NCBI GenBank assembly: GCA_048013815.1
Contig: CM106585.1
Span: forward strand, 5,270,001-5,334,000
DNA: 64,000 nucleotides
Reading direction: 5' to 3'
From: Setoptus koraiensis
Taxonomy: Eukaryota > Arthropoda
In this document: one piece after another, positions 9,986 to 19,253 of the stretch
Layout of the letters: each line of letters begins with the position of its first letter
How positions within the stretch are numbered: position 1 is the first letter of the stretch
Translations under genes and position numbers: made by a program
The notes under the pieces: model-generated
Seen by the model: only the letters and a program-made list of their open reading frames with translations
Told to the model about the DNA's origin: nothing
Databases searched by the model: none

Positions 9986-11530
9986 ATGAGCATCCACAAG
10001 GGCAACACTGAATTTGGAGACAGGATAAACAAATTGACCATTTATAAGTGCCAAACCAGGATCCAGGCTCCTATCTGTAAATTGGTACCGGAGGCGAAGC
10101 CGTTGCAAACTGTTCCCACTGTATCCGCTGTGCCCATCACAGCAAACAACACACTCGTAATGGACCAATGCACACTACAAACAACAAACATGGCCGCACC
10201 ACAAAATCATCAGGCCGCACCAACCGAAACCACAAGGGTCTTGGCCAATAACACAAGTTGTACGGATTGTAGACCATTGTGGCTGACGGTGGCACAAACC
10301 CTATCGCCACAAACCAGTGACAACAGCGCAAGCCATGATGACAACAATGATACTCGAGTTACTAAATTTATTCAGCAGCAACAGTCAAAACGAAAAACGC
10401 CATGGTTATTTGCTATATTATCACCAAATCAAAATCTACTATTATCACAATTATCACCAACCCAAAGCAAGGAACACAATAATGACAATTGTCATCTCAA
10501 TCACTCTAATCATTCGCTAGTCTACAAAAACAACAACTATAGTCAACAACGGATCACCAGCAACAATAATTCAGAAAAAACAACAACAATTCTATCAACA
10601 TCGTCACTAGTCACCAAAAGGAGATCTTCAAAACAAACTCTACACACTATTTTGTTTTTATTGTCGCTATTGCTCTACACTATATATCAATCAATTACAA
10701 ATCATCAAACATCAGCATCATCTTTCATCGAGCTAGCATCAGCTAACCGTATTGTTATTAAGCCGGCGGATAGAGTTGTATTAACGCCAGGTCACGAGCT
10801 GTCGCTCCGCTGTGATGTGGCAGACTATCCACAAACTCAATTTAGATGGTACAGAGTTAAGCAAGTGGCAAAAAATGCTGAACCTCAAATGGATCAACCT
10901 CAGGAAGAGGAACTTCTGCCAGACGATGACAGATATGTTATTCACAACAATAACATTATTATAAGATCGCCAACACTAAATGATGTCGGTGATTATTATT
11001 GTCGCGTCTGGCCCGCCGATGTTACCGGAATTGAAAAAGAAAAAATGGTCAAGGTACGAGTCAGACCGTTTATTGAAGACTTCAAATTAGCTACAAGCAC
11101 TGGAAGATCGGCTGTACTAATGGAAGGTGAACGATTGGTACTGTTCTGCAATGTCATGGACGACTATTCTTCAAACGTTGACATTCAATGGTTTAAATCG
11201 AAATTTCCCGATGATGAAACAGAAATGGAGGAAATCTCAAACGATGGGGGCCGCTTAAAACTAGAATCGGTCAATGCCACCAGTAAATCGCTGACAATCG
11301 ATTCTGTCACCAAAGACGATCGAAGTTTTTACAAGTGCCAAGCAGCCAATGGTGTCACAGACAATAGTAAAGTCATCATGATTAGAGTTAGAGATAAATT
11401 AATAGCTCTATGGCCAACTATTGGAATTATTCTAGAGCTAATTATTTTGTTTGGTGCCATATTTATTGCAGAGAATCGCAAAGTAGAGCCAGACTTTGAC
11501 ACATCCGGCAGAAAAATTATACAAATGTAG
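9986..11530 (+). CDS. Bsg: Basigin/neuroplastin-like Ig-domain membrane protein with a long N-terminal extension
   Basis: This is an immunoglobulin-superfamily surface glycoprotein. Basigin acts as a chaperone for monocarboxylate transporters and in cell adhesion (family knowledge). The single exon encodes 514 residues from the first ATG at 9986. Residues ~1-210 are polar and rich in Asn, Thr and Gln. A hydrophobic segment (TILFLLSLLLYTIYQ) at ~215-230 acts as signal peptide or anchor. Ig domain 1 follows (LSLRCDVADYP, FRWYRV, DVGDYYCRVW), then Ig domain 2 (LVLFCNV, IQWFKSK, DDRSFYKCQAANG). The C-terminal helix LWPTIGIILELIILFGAIF contains the buried Glu typical of basigin, before a short cytoplasmic tail. 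The extension is unusual. Either translation really starts upstream, or an intron or alternative start feeds the signal peptide. No in-frame Met lies just before the hydrophobic segment. Confidence 0.85.
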   Translation: MSIHKGNTEFGDRINKLTIYKCQTRIQAPICKLVPEAKPLQTVPTVSAVPITANNTLVMDQCTLQTTNMAAPQNHQAAPTETTRVLANNTSCTDCRPLWLTVAQTLSPQTSDNSASHDDNNDTRVTKFIQQQQSKRKTPWLFAILSPNQNLLLSQLSPTQSKEHNNDNCHLNHSNHSLVYKNNNYSQQRITSNNNSEKTTTILSTSSLVTKRRSSKQTLHTILFLLSLLLYTIYQSITNHQTSASSFIELASANRIVIKPADRVVLTPGHELSLRCDVADYPQTQFRWYRVKQVAKNAEPQMDQPQEEELLPDDDRYVIHNNNIIIRSPTLNDVGDYYCRVWPADVTGIEKEKMVKVRVRPFIEDFKLATSTGRSAVLMEGERLVLFCNVMDDYSSNVDIQWFKSKFPDDETEMEEISNDGGRLKLESVNATSKSLTIDSVTKDDRSFYKCQAANGVTDNSKVIMIRVRDKLIALWPTIGIILELIILFGAIFIAENRKVEPDFDTSGRKIIQM

Positions 11531-12040
11531 CTGCAAAACTGTACAACAGCACTCACTCACTCACTCTTTAAGCTAGATGCGAATTGATTACATCTGAAGA
11601 ATGGTATTTATATCCCGGCACAGTTGAATTGAATCATCGCATCAATTTTTACAATCGACATTATCACAAACTTTACACATATTCTTTTATTTGATCTATA
11701 TTGAAAGAAGAAATCCAAAAATGCGTCAGCGTTGACCACCACCGTTAAAACAAATTCTAAAAACACTCTTTTATGGGGTTAGTTATTGGTATTGATGCTA
11801 CGTTAGTTAGTCAGACTTGTTATATAATATTGATATCATCATCAGTATCACCATCAGCACAATAACTGGCGAGTATTCATTATATTGAAGTATTGTGCCC
11901 CCAATATTAATGCATTACTTTTATTGAACATTCAAAGAAAGATTAGGATTGTATGTTGGTTTAGATTATAACCAGTAAGTTAACTTTAGAATAAAGTTCT
12001 ATCTGTATAGAAGATGTCAATTCAATGCTCTGAATCATGA
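11531..12040. other. 3' untranslated region of the basigin-like gene and spacer
   Basis: AT-rich sequence without a reading frame of interest. An AATAAA polyadenylation signal at 11990-11995 probably ends the basigin-like transcript. Confidence 0.5.
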
Positions 12041-12364
12041 TTGATAGTAGGAGGAAGCGCTATCTCATTTTTTCGCTTGTTTGCACAAATCTTGGAAAAA
12101 GGCTATCAGGAAGCTAGATATGATAATGCCAAAAACGCCGGTAGATATATGAAAGAATTGAAAATAAAAATGCAAAGTCAACACAAATATCTGTCAGTTA
12201 ACCGACAAATCCAATTGATTAATAGATTAGAGAAATTCAATCTATCATCCTGGCAAAATCGATCTTTTGATTCGCGGTTATTGACAACGCAGCGGCGCGA
12301 AAGTCAAACGAGTAAAGTTCTGAAAATCACCTGGTGCCTGAAATCTGAAACTCTAGCAAGTTAG
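12041..12364 (+). CDS. Unrecognised short reading frame, faintly PAM16/Tim16-like
   Basis: An open frame of ~107 codons has no ATG at its left end, so if real it is an internal or last exon or a broken gene. Its first part, IVGGSAISFFRLFAQILEKG followed by YQEAR, resembles the N-terminal helix of PAM16/Magmas, the mitochondrial import-motor regulator (IIVMG..VVGRAFARALRQE). A later LSVNRQIQLINRL loosely recalls its degenerate J domain start. The conserved PAM16 C-terminus (GGSFYLQSKV.RAKE) is absent in any nearby frame. This may be a decayed copy or chance similarity. It stands just upstream of DCTN6 on the same strand. Confidence 0.25.
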   Translation: MIVGGSAISFFRLFAQILEKGYQEARYDNAKNAGRYMKELKIKMQSQHKYLSVNRQIQLINRLEKFNLSSWQNRSFDSRLLTTQRRESQTSKVLKITWCLKSETLAS

Positions 12365-12473
12365 CGATCATATGGTCCACTAGATGTTCAGAAATCATAC
12401 ATTGGTGAAATCCTCTAGACTTGCGTCATTATTTTGGAATCGTTCCGTATGACAATTCAGGCATAAGCCGACC

Positions 12474-13034
12474 ATGGCCAATCTTTCACAGAATTTCGCC
12501 AAACTCAAAGTGGATCCAAACAACACCATCATATGTAAAGAGAAGACAATTATATTGGGCGATGTCACCATTGGACAGGGCTCTGTGATACACCCTACAG
12601 CCGAAATTAGAGCTGAGAAGGGCCCTATTATTATAGGTTGCAACAATCTAATAGAGGAACGTGTGACTATTATCAATTCGAACAAAGACAACAAGCCGCT
12701 GATCATTGGCGACCACAATGTGTTTGAGGTGGACTCTCATTGTGAGTGTCTATCCGTAGGCAACAACAATCTCTTTGAATCTAAATGTCTAGTGAAGGGC
12801 AATGTTATTATAGAGAACAACTGTGTCTTAGGAGCTGGTTGTACAGTCACATCCACTGAAAGAGATCACCTAGAATCGTCAACAATAATATTCGGGCGTG
12901 ATTCGAAGAGGCGAGTAGTCAAGAACCTTCCAATCATGTCACAGGGATCACAGTTGGACTTTTTGAGGAAGATTCTGCCTAATTATTTGAAACCATGGTG
13001 CCGCAATCCCGGTCCAACGATACCCCAGAGATGA
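12474..13034 (+). CDS. DCTN6: Dynactin subunit 6 (p27)
   Basis: This pointed-end subunit of dynactin, the dynein cofactor, pairs with DCTN5 (p25). The single exon encodes 186 residues (human DCTN6 is 190). It folds as a left-handed beta helix built from hexapeptide repeats, visible here as GDVTIGQGSVIHP, AEIRAEKGPIIIG, NNLIEERVTII, PLIIGDHNVFEV and NVIIENNCVLGAGC. The conserved C-terminal helix is LDFLRKILPNYLKP. The start ATG at 12474 has a good context (gaccATGG). The product ends TIPQR. It is transcribed toward the minus-strand JmjC gene. Confidence 0.94.
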   Translation: MANLSQNFAKLKVDPNNTIICKEKTIILGDVTIGQGSVIHPTAEIRAEKGPIIIGCNNLIEERVTIINSNKDNKPLIIGDHNVFEVDSHCECLSVGNNNLFESKCLVKGNVIIENNCVLGAGCTVTSTERDHLESSTIIFGRDSKRRVVKNLPIMSQGSQLDFLRKILPNYLKPWCRNPGPTIPQR

Positions 13035-13451
13035 AAGAAGTCTAATGTTTATAGTAGTATTTAAACGCTCTCTGATAATTGGCATTCGAAAAAAAACCTC
13101 CATTGTGTGGGGTAGGTTACAACATTCTCCGCTTGCATCGCCAAAATTATCTTTTCTCCCGTGCTGCAATTCGATTGAGATTTGAATTACTCAATCTCGA
13201 CCATAGTCGCTATCGGACTTGGTTATGACCACTAGCAATTTCTAAGATCCATCTCTACGAGTCGGAACAGTTGTTGTTCAGTGAACTGAATAATAAATTT
13301 GTTCGGCATAATCAATTCTCAGTCGCTCTAAACTGTCTAAGCTTGCTATTAAATCACTAGTCGAGATTCAATTTTATTAACTCCCAAAAGCTGCATAGGC
13401 CTTTCAAGATGAGTGTAAAATGCATAATGAGTAGAAAGTTGATCGATGTGT
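13035..13451. other. Convergent 3' spacer between DCTN6 and the JmjC gene
   Basis: About 415 bp of AT-rich DNA between two gene ends. An aataaa lies near 13290. Nothing else is recognised. Confidence 0.4.
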
Positions 13452-14386
13452 TCAATCATATTCAGAACCAATCACAATACTTGTCTCCTCGCCTATTATA
13501 GTGGTCTGATGGAACCAAACATTAGTGTCTATAACTAATGTTTCGCCTGGATTTACGTCAAACTCTAGTTTATGGCATACTTTGTAGCATTCGTGTGGCG
13601 GTAAAAGATTCCATCGTTTGCGCCCTTTTATTTGCGCCTGCCAAGAAGGCCGTTTTACATTGTCGACATGCATATTGGCTCCATAACCTGGCTGCCCCAT
13701 GAAAATCCAATCGATCAAAGAAGGGTAGGTATTTCGCGGCAAAAAATATGGTTTTGAGTAATGTTTCCGCAATTTTTCGGTGACGGTAGGATTACAATTA
13801 CTCCAACCAAAGTACCATGGCTTATTTTTGCCCATTCCATTCCTCCTGTTCTCTGGCCTCTCTGGGTCTACATCGTGTAGAGCCTCTTCCAGATACTTAT
13901 AATGGGTACTGTACGGAAAGAATTGACAATGAGATCTGTGTTCCACATTGAAACTGCTATCGCGATACAGATCTACAAAATATTTCACGCTGAACACCTG
14001 GCCTGCTGTCCAATTAGTCTGGGCATCCGTTACTATGACAGGCATTGAATTGTAGGCATACCTGTTGAATTGGAGAGACACACTTTAGTTAGCACATAGA
14101 TATTGTATCATTAAAGATGGTTGTAAAGTTCAAGCAATCTATTGCCGTATATGTACCATTTTTCAAAATTTTCCGGCGAAAGATTAACTTCACGTCGTAT
14201 CGATTTGATTTGCTTGCAAAAGTCACAGTTCATCACTGGTTGAAACAGTTCCTGTATTAGTGGTGAGGAAGGTATCAGACATTTTTTCTCGGAGAATAAT
14301 GAAAAACGACCGATGGGGTTCCATTTTGCAAATATCAGCACGATTGTTGATACTACAACAACCGATAGTGTGCTTTTCCCAATCAT
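13452..14386 (-). CDS. JmjC/cupin_8-type Fe(II)/2-oxoglutarate oxygenase with N-terminal membrane anchor
   Basis: Two exons, 14386-14157 and 14061-13452 (95-bp intron), give 279 residues. The splice joins NFEK-W to YAYNSMPVIVTDA. A type II anchor or signal segment lies at residues ~6-20 (LSVVVVSTIVLIF). The JmjC core has the metal ligands HVD (motif GANMHVDNV) and a distal His in TNVWFHQTT, with the 2-oxoglutarate-contacting Lys/Arg region KGRKRWNLLPP. This resembles arthropod cupin-like membrane proteins related to the JMJD/phosphatidylserine-receptor group. The substrate is unknown, and an ER or Golgi hydroxylase is plausible. The start was chosen as the first ATG in frame, because the more upstream codons lack one. 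Confidence 0.8.
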
Positions 14387-15447
14387 AAAGCTCAAGCTCG
14401 ATATAATTTCAGCATTTGATAATAATCGCAGAAGTAAGAGCTTATCGCCAACTATCAATATACTAATTTGGATTGCCAATTCAAAGAAATATTCTCAGTC
14501 AGCATGTGAAAATTGGTTTCCATTACAATTCATCAGATCAATTCAATATTAGCTTACATAGAGTAAAGTCCCTCAATGATATGCGTCATCAAAAGTCAAC
14601 ATTGCGATCTATCTAATAGTGACCTAACTTGCCATTTACCTATAGCCAATATATTGATAATACATGTCGAAAGTGACTAATGTGTCTCAATATTTTCGGC
14701 GGACTTTATAAATTCGAGCTAGACTCCTATTAGGTCTTTACTCTCAATAGAGCTCATGCTTTGATAATGACTGATTGTGTAATTGCCCTAGATTACACTC
14801 CTATTTTTAGAATGTAGGCCAAAATTTTCAAGTCACCACTCTGAACGAGTCGGCCGACGTGTGAAATAGACAAATAGACAAACAAACAGATATTAATGTT
14901 GTAGTATACCCAACATAGACTCTCATGACCGCTAATTAGCGACTCAACTTGATCGATCCGTCACACCAACTAACGTAAGCGAAAGCCAATGTTCTAACAG
15001 TAAAGAAAATGAAATAAAATGACTCGAACTGCAACATTTGTTGGCTGGTAAACGTTGGTGATCAGAGAAATTGATGATCAGAGGTGGTCAGGATACAACT
15101 GATGCAACATAGATCATCGCAGTGATGATGCGATTGTTAACCATTAGATGAATATATGTTTATTTACTATCGCTTAGAAGAGCCAACATTCACGTGGCCT
15201 CTCTCAAAATTTTCAATACATGAGAATACTGCGTGCGAAATGCCCGTTCAGAATGAAACGTCACAAGATAGAGTTATTTTTAAACACAACATATATGATT
15301 GATATTTTGTTTGCTCGGATAACTTATTCGTACATCATGAACTGTAGGGTGACCCCGAATTCACAATTTAAACTCTAGTATTCGTCATTATAAGTTCGAT
15401 TTAGCCAATCTTAGTAGGTACCTCTGAATTGTTTTAGAGAATCAATA
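14387..15447. other. Spacer without recognised gene
   Basis: About 1 kb of AT-rich DNA between divergent genes. It probably includes the promoters of the JmjC gene and of the secreted protein at 15448. No ORF, RNA or repeat of note. Confidence 0.45.
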
Positions 15448-16142
15448 ATGTTCTCTGTTAGATATTACCATTACTTCTTTGCTTTATTTTTTTCAAGTAA
15501 GTAATTTCCAACCAACAAGTTTTAACATTGTTGCCTTTTTGCTTGTTCTATTCATCATAAATATTGACAACTTTATTGCATCACTCTAGATATTGTAACA
15601 ATGGTCCAGCCGACGGAGGATCATGAACATGCTAAGGCTCTCAAAGACTTTGTAGCAGATCATCCACATTTACACGAATTAGTTGATAGAGTGCATGAGG
15701 GCGATCTAGATGCGAAACATGAATACGAGAGACGCGCTTTGGCTGCCAGATGTAAGTGATAGTCACTTGGCTAGATTTAATCATTAATCAACTACATGAC
15801 ATGCAGCTAACATATAGAAAACAACGAAAATCTCTCATTCCAACAGTCAATGACATAAAGAAACGACTTTCCAAAGACACTGACGAGGTGCACATAGTCA
15901 TTCATTTCCTCGATGATTACACCAGACATATGGGAGACAATGTAGCTACTCCGGAGCACAGTTTCATGACTCTTGAGCCATTCATAAAGATGCTAGAAAA
16001 AGAGTTGGACCTCCGAGATCAATTGTTGACTTTAGGAAAAAAATTGGAAAACGAAGAGTGTGACTTTAGTTGTTTGGGAGACACGCTAACTAACTTTATG
16101 AACGAATCGCTGTCTAGAATAACAGCTCATATAGAACTCTGA
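15448..16142 (+). CDS. Secreted, mostly helical protein of unknown family
   Basis: Three exons are inferred: 15448-15496, 15590-15751 and 15847-16142, with GTAAGT donors and phase-compatible acceptors, giving 168 residues. Exon 1 encodes a hydrophobic leader (MFSVRYYHYFFALFFSS). The mature part is charged and predicted helical (EHAKALKDFVADHPHLHELV, HEYERRALAARFNDIKK, FIKMLEKELDLRDQLL, FMNESLSRITAHIEL), with two cysteines close together (CDFSC). Size and architecture recall secreted helix-bundle proteins such as mite group 5/21 allergens, but I see no reliable sequence match, so the function is open. If exon 1 is wrong, translation would begin at the ATG at 15601. A degenerate fragment of this gene lies at 4335-4475. 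Confidence 0.6.
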
Positions 16143-16397
16143 GTGACCATTATAGGGATTACGTGACCAATTCATAATTTCGGTGATTAGTCAGCATAAA
16201 ATCTGATTGTTGTTAGATGTGGATATAGTGTAACAATTTTTTACATGTCACGTTGGATTCAAACTGACGTGATCATGCATTGATTTAGACAGGATGTGCA
16301 GAACGACACCCGTCCAAACACGAACCGTTCACAATAAATTTTTTTGTTCATTTTGAATCTGAAATAATTCTAGACCTCAATAAGAGAAAAAATTATA

Positions 16398-17477
16398 ATG
16401 GTAAAATTTATCTCGCTGAGATACATCTCAGCATCCACGCTAATGTTTGTCATAGCCATATGCTTGCCAAGCAAGACTCAAAAATTTCAATCTGACAATG
16501 TTGGCAGCCAGTTTTCTGGTCTTAAACAAGTCCAGAGATCTGGTAATCAGCCCTATCAATTTTCATCTGATAAATATTTCCACACTATTGGTACCACCGT
16601 AAACTATAATCAAGACAATCGAAAGTTCGCTAATCCGTTTATCGAAACCAACCTCAATTTTCCACAGCAACAGAGAGCTGGTCCCCCAACTTTTCAGCAA
16701 ACTAACGATAGAGATCGTCAGGATTGGCTAATCTTTCACGATGTGAACAACCATCATCTGAGAGAGCCTGTTAATGAACCAAAAACTGAGCAACAAAAAT
16801 CTTTTCCAAGTTTGTACTCAGATCATAGCGAAAACTATCCAACTACCAATATAAACAGAAGCCGGCAAAACATTTCAAACAAGACAACGCTCAAAGATGG
16901 TGATTTCGAGGCCAAAAGTAGTGATATATCAACATTTACAGGCCTGACGTCCAGAGATGGTTTGATACTTAAGCCATCACAACTGACGGAAACAGGAGAT
17001 AAACAAGCTCAGTTGTCTGAAAATCATAACCAGCGCATCAGTACACCCATGTTGTCTCCGTCAAAGTTGTCGTTTCTAAAGTCAATCGATCCATTGAATG
17101 TAGACAAAAGAATGTGGGAGAGCGCTGTGAGGGACTCACAATCTTGCGAAAGTCACTTGGTAAATCGCTTAAACCAAGATGCACCCGAGGGCAGAACTGC
17201 GATTGATGTCGGCAGAAGGATTTGTTGCGCTTTGTTTTTTCATAAAGATTGCATCAGTCGAATAGTAGTAGAGCATATGCCTAAGCCATCTTATCCGTTA
17301 TTGGTCAATTATGTTGATCTTTTAATGGGATCGAGAAAGATGGACATTGCACTGACATGCAAGGAGTTCAATAGAGACGGTTGTAATGGCTCTTTGTCCG
17401 GATATCAAGTCGGTATTATTATGTTCATATTGACAATTGTCATCAACAATTACATAGTACTCGTAAGTCTGTTTTAG
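16398..17477 (+). CDS. Secreted/GPI-anchored-type protein with Cys-rich C-terminal domain, unknown function
   Basis: The single exon encodes 359 residues. The N-terminal signal peptide is roughly residues 1-28 (TLMFVIAICLPSKT). Residues ~29-240 are polar, rich in Ser, Asn, Gln and Thr, and low complexity. Residues ~245-335 form a compact domain with six or more cysteines (SCESHLVNRL, GRRICCALFFHKDC, ALTCKEFNRDGC). A final hydrophobic segment (VGIIMFILTIVINNYIVL) runs almost to the end, as in GPI-anchored or single-pass proteins. The CC-ALFFHKDC domain has the look of small arthropod secreted domains, but I cannot name it. It is followed 343 bp downstream by PEX11 on the same strand. Confidence 0.75.
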   Translation: MVKFISLRYISASTLMFVIAICLPSKTQKFQSDNVGSQFSGLKQVQRSGNQPYQFSSDKYFHTIGTTVNYNQDNRKFANPFIETNLNFPQQQRAGPPTFQQTNDRDRQDWLIFHDVNNHHLREPVNEPKTEQQKSFPSLYSDHSENYPTTNINRSRQNISNKTTLKDGDFEAKSSDISTFTGLTSRDGLILKPSQLTETGDKQAQLSENHNQRISTPMLSPSKLSFLKSIDPLNVDKRMWESAVRDSQSCESHLVNRLNQDAPEGRTAIDVGRRICCALFFHKDCISRIVVEHMPKPSYPLLVNYVDLLMGSRKMDIALTCKEFNRDGCNGSLSGYQVGIIMFILTIVINNYIVLVSLF

Positions 17478-17820
17478 AGGAGTTAACATTCTTAGGGGAA
17501 GAGGCGTGGCACGAGCGGATACCTTAAATGAGAAAATGATCAAATGCCTGCGTACCCATCACGCTTCAAGCAGTGGCACTATTGAATAGGGCACACCTGC
17601 CGGGGTACTAGTGTGCTCCGTCTGATTGAATTATTGATAGGAATGCACTTGTAATCGAACACAATTACACCTGTTTATATATGTCGTAACTTTAGGAATT
17701 CTCCGTCAAGAAATAAAAATAAAAAGAGCACAAATTAAAACGATGAGTTGAATTTTAAGCAGTCTGGCGATCAATCGAGTGCCATCATTAACCGAAACGA
17801 AGTCCGTCTAATCACCAGCA

Positions 17821-18647
17821 ATGGCCTCTTTCGAGGATATTGTCAGATACAATGCTCAGACGTCTGGCAGAGAAAAGCTCATCAGGTGAGTTATTATCTA
17901 GGCCTGTTTTTATTTATTATAATTGTATGTATATTATCTCCAATGATGTTTTTTGTTTGTCTATTTGTTTATATCCCTCATTCTATCTTGATTAGAATTT
18001 GTCAGTATTCAACGAAAATGCTGCACGCAACGTGCCTGAGATACTACTCAACCATGGATAAAATTGAAAATGAGGATCTTCTCACCAGACTAAAGGAACT
18101 AGAGCAATATTTTGCATCATGTAGAAGACTAATGAACTTCGGCAGAAGCTTTGATCATTTTTATACAGCTATCAGGTCTATTCAGCTCCACGATCCCATT
18201 GTTCGCTCCACACTATTCTTATCAAAAATTTCATCATCTATTCTCATGGCAGCCGATCATGTTCTATGGCTCCATCAAATGGGCTTCATCAAGATTGACC
18301 AACAGAGATGGTCCAGGCATATGAATCAATTTTGGCTATACTCTGTTATTATGAATTTGATGAGGGATTTGTATGAGGTCATATTAGTGGCACAATCGAA
18401 CAGTTTCTCCAAGAGCACCATAGACACACTGATAGACTTCAAGTTAAACACTCCGATTAGATGGATTAAGAAGTACCCAAAGATAGCATGTGACTTCACA
18501 AAAAATTTATGTGATTTCTTCATATCTTACTCTGCTCTTGGCAAAACCAATCTGTCGCCCATGATGGTTGCTAGTCTTGGTTTAATATCTTCGTCAATGG
18601 GAATAATGCAAATATACGATCAACGATTCCGATTATCACCAAGCTGA
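17821..18647 (+). CDS. PEX11: Peroxisomal membrane protein PEX11
   Basis: PEX11 elongates and tubulates peroxisomal membranes before fission. Exon 1 (17821-17885) encodes MASFEDIVRYNAQTSGREKL. A 110-bp intron (GTGAGT/ATTAG) follows, and exon 2 (17996-18647) completes 238 residues, typical for the family. Matches to animal PEX11A/B include the N-terminal amphipathic region, LEQYFASCRRLMNFGRSFDH, ADHVLWLHQMGFIKID and YSVIMNLMRDLYE, and a hydrophobic C-terminal helix (LGLISSSMGIMQIY) after a conserved CDFFISYSALG. The intron frame stays open upstream, so a longer unspliced frame from 17748 exists, but the spliced form gives the family N-terminus. An AATAAA at 18831 is a likely polyadenylation signal. 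Confidence 0.93.
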
Positions 18648-18822
18648 CAGTAACAGTTCGGCCAGCCATACTAAGATGGCAGGGATCACTCAACGAAGAA
18701 TACTCGTTCGGTTGAGCGGAAGGATAGCAAACTCATTAGGCTCAATACTAATCATGCAATCTCGTGAAAAATGACACATCAAAGTCATATCTGACTTACA
18801 TATACAGTATATACATATTTTA

Positions 18823-19215
18823 TAAGATAAAATAAATCAATACTAATAGGCCATGACATTTAGAAATAAAATTAGCTACGTGTCAACTAATCTGAGTTGC
18901 GTAAGATTCGAGATTCCGTCGCACCAATATCATTGTTCTGCCAGACATCATTACGAAATTAGAAGCCTAACATGAGTAATATAAGATGATGTAATCAGCT
19001 GATCTATTCATAGTCATCATATAGCAACAGGTGAAACATACTGATGAAATATGAGTTGTTTTGAGGACGGAGAGTTTTTTTTCTCTAGAGTTTGATTGCT
19101 AATTTTTGGGTAGTGGTGGTACCCTTTTGATACAATTGTGTGAATCATATACCCCGATGCAGAGATAATGAGCGGAGACAACCATGACAACATGAATTTT
19201 GTGTGCAGTGACCAG
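18823..19215. repeat. Duplicated spacer, copy 1 (between PEX11 and glucocerebrosidase)
   Basis: About 390 bp are repeated in direct orientation at 22974-23385 with only a few substitutions, one run-length change and one ~20-bp length difference near 19180. The block starts around the PEX11 polyadenylation signal and ends ~40 bp before the glucocerebrosidase ATG. It carries no inverted termini and no reading frame. Confidence 0.93.
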
Positions 19216-19253
19216 ACTCAAACTAGACTGTTTTTTAAAGCTAGACTTCGAAT

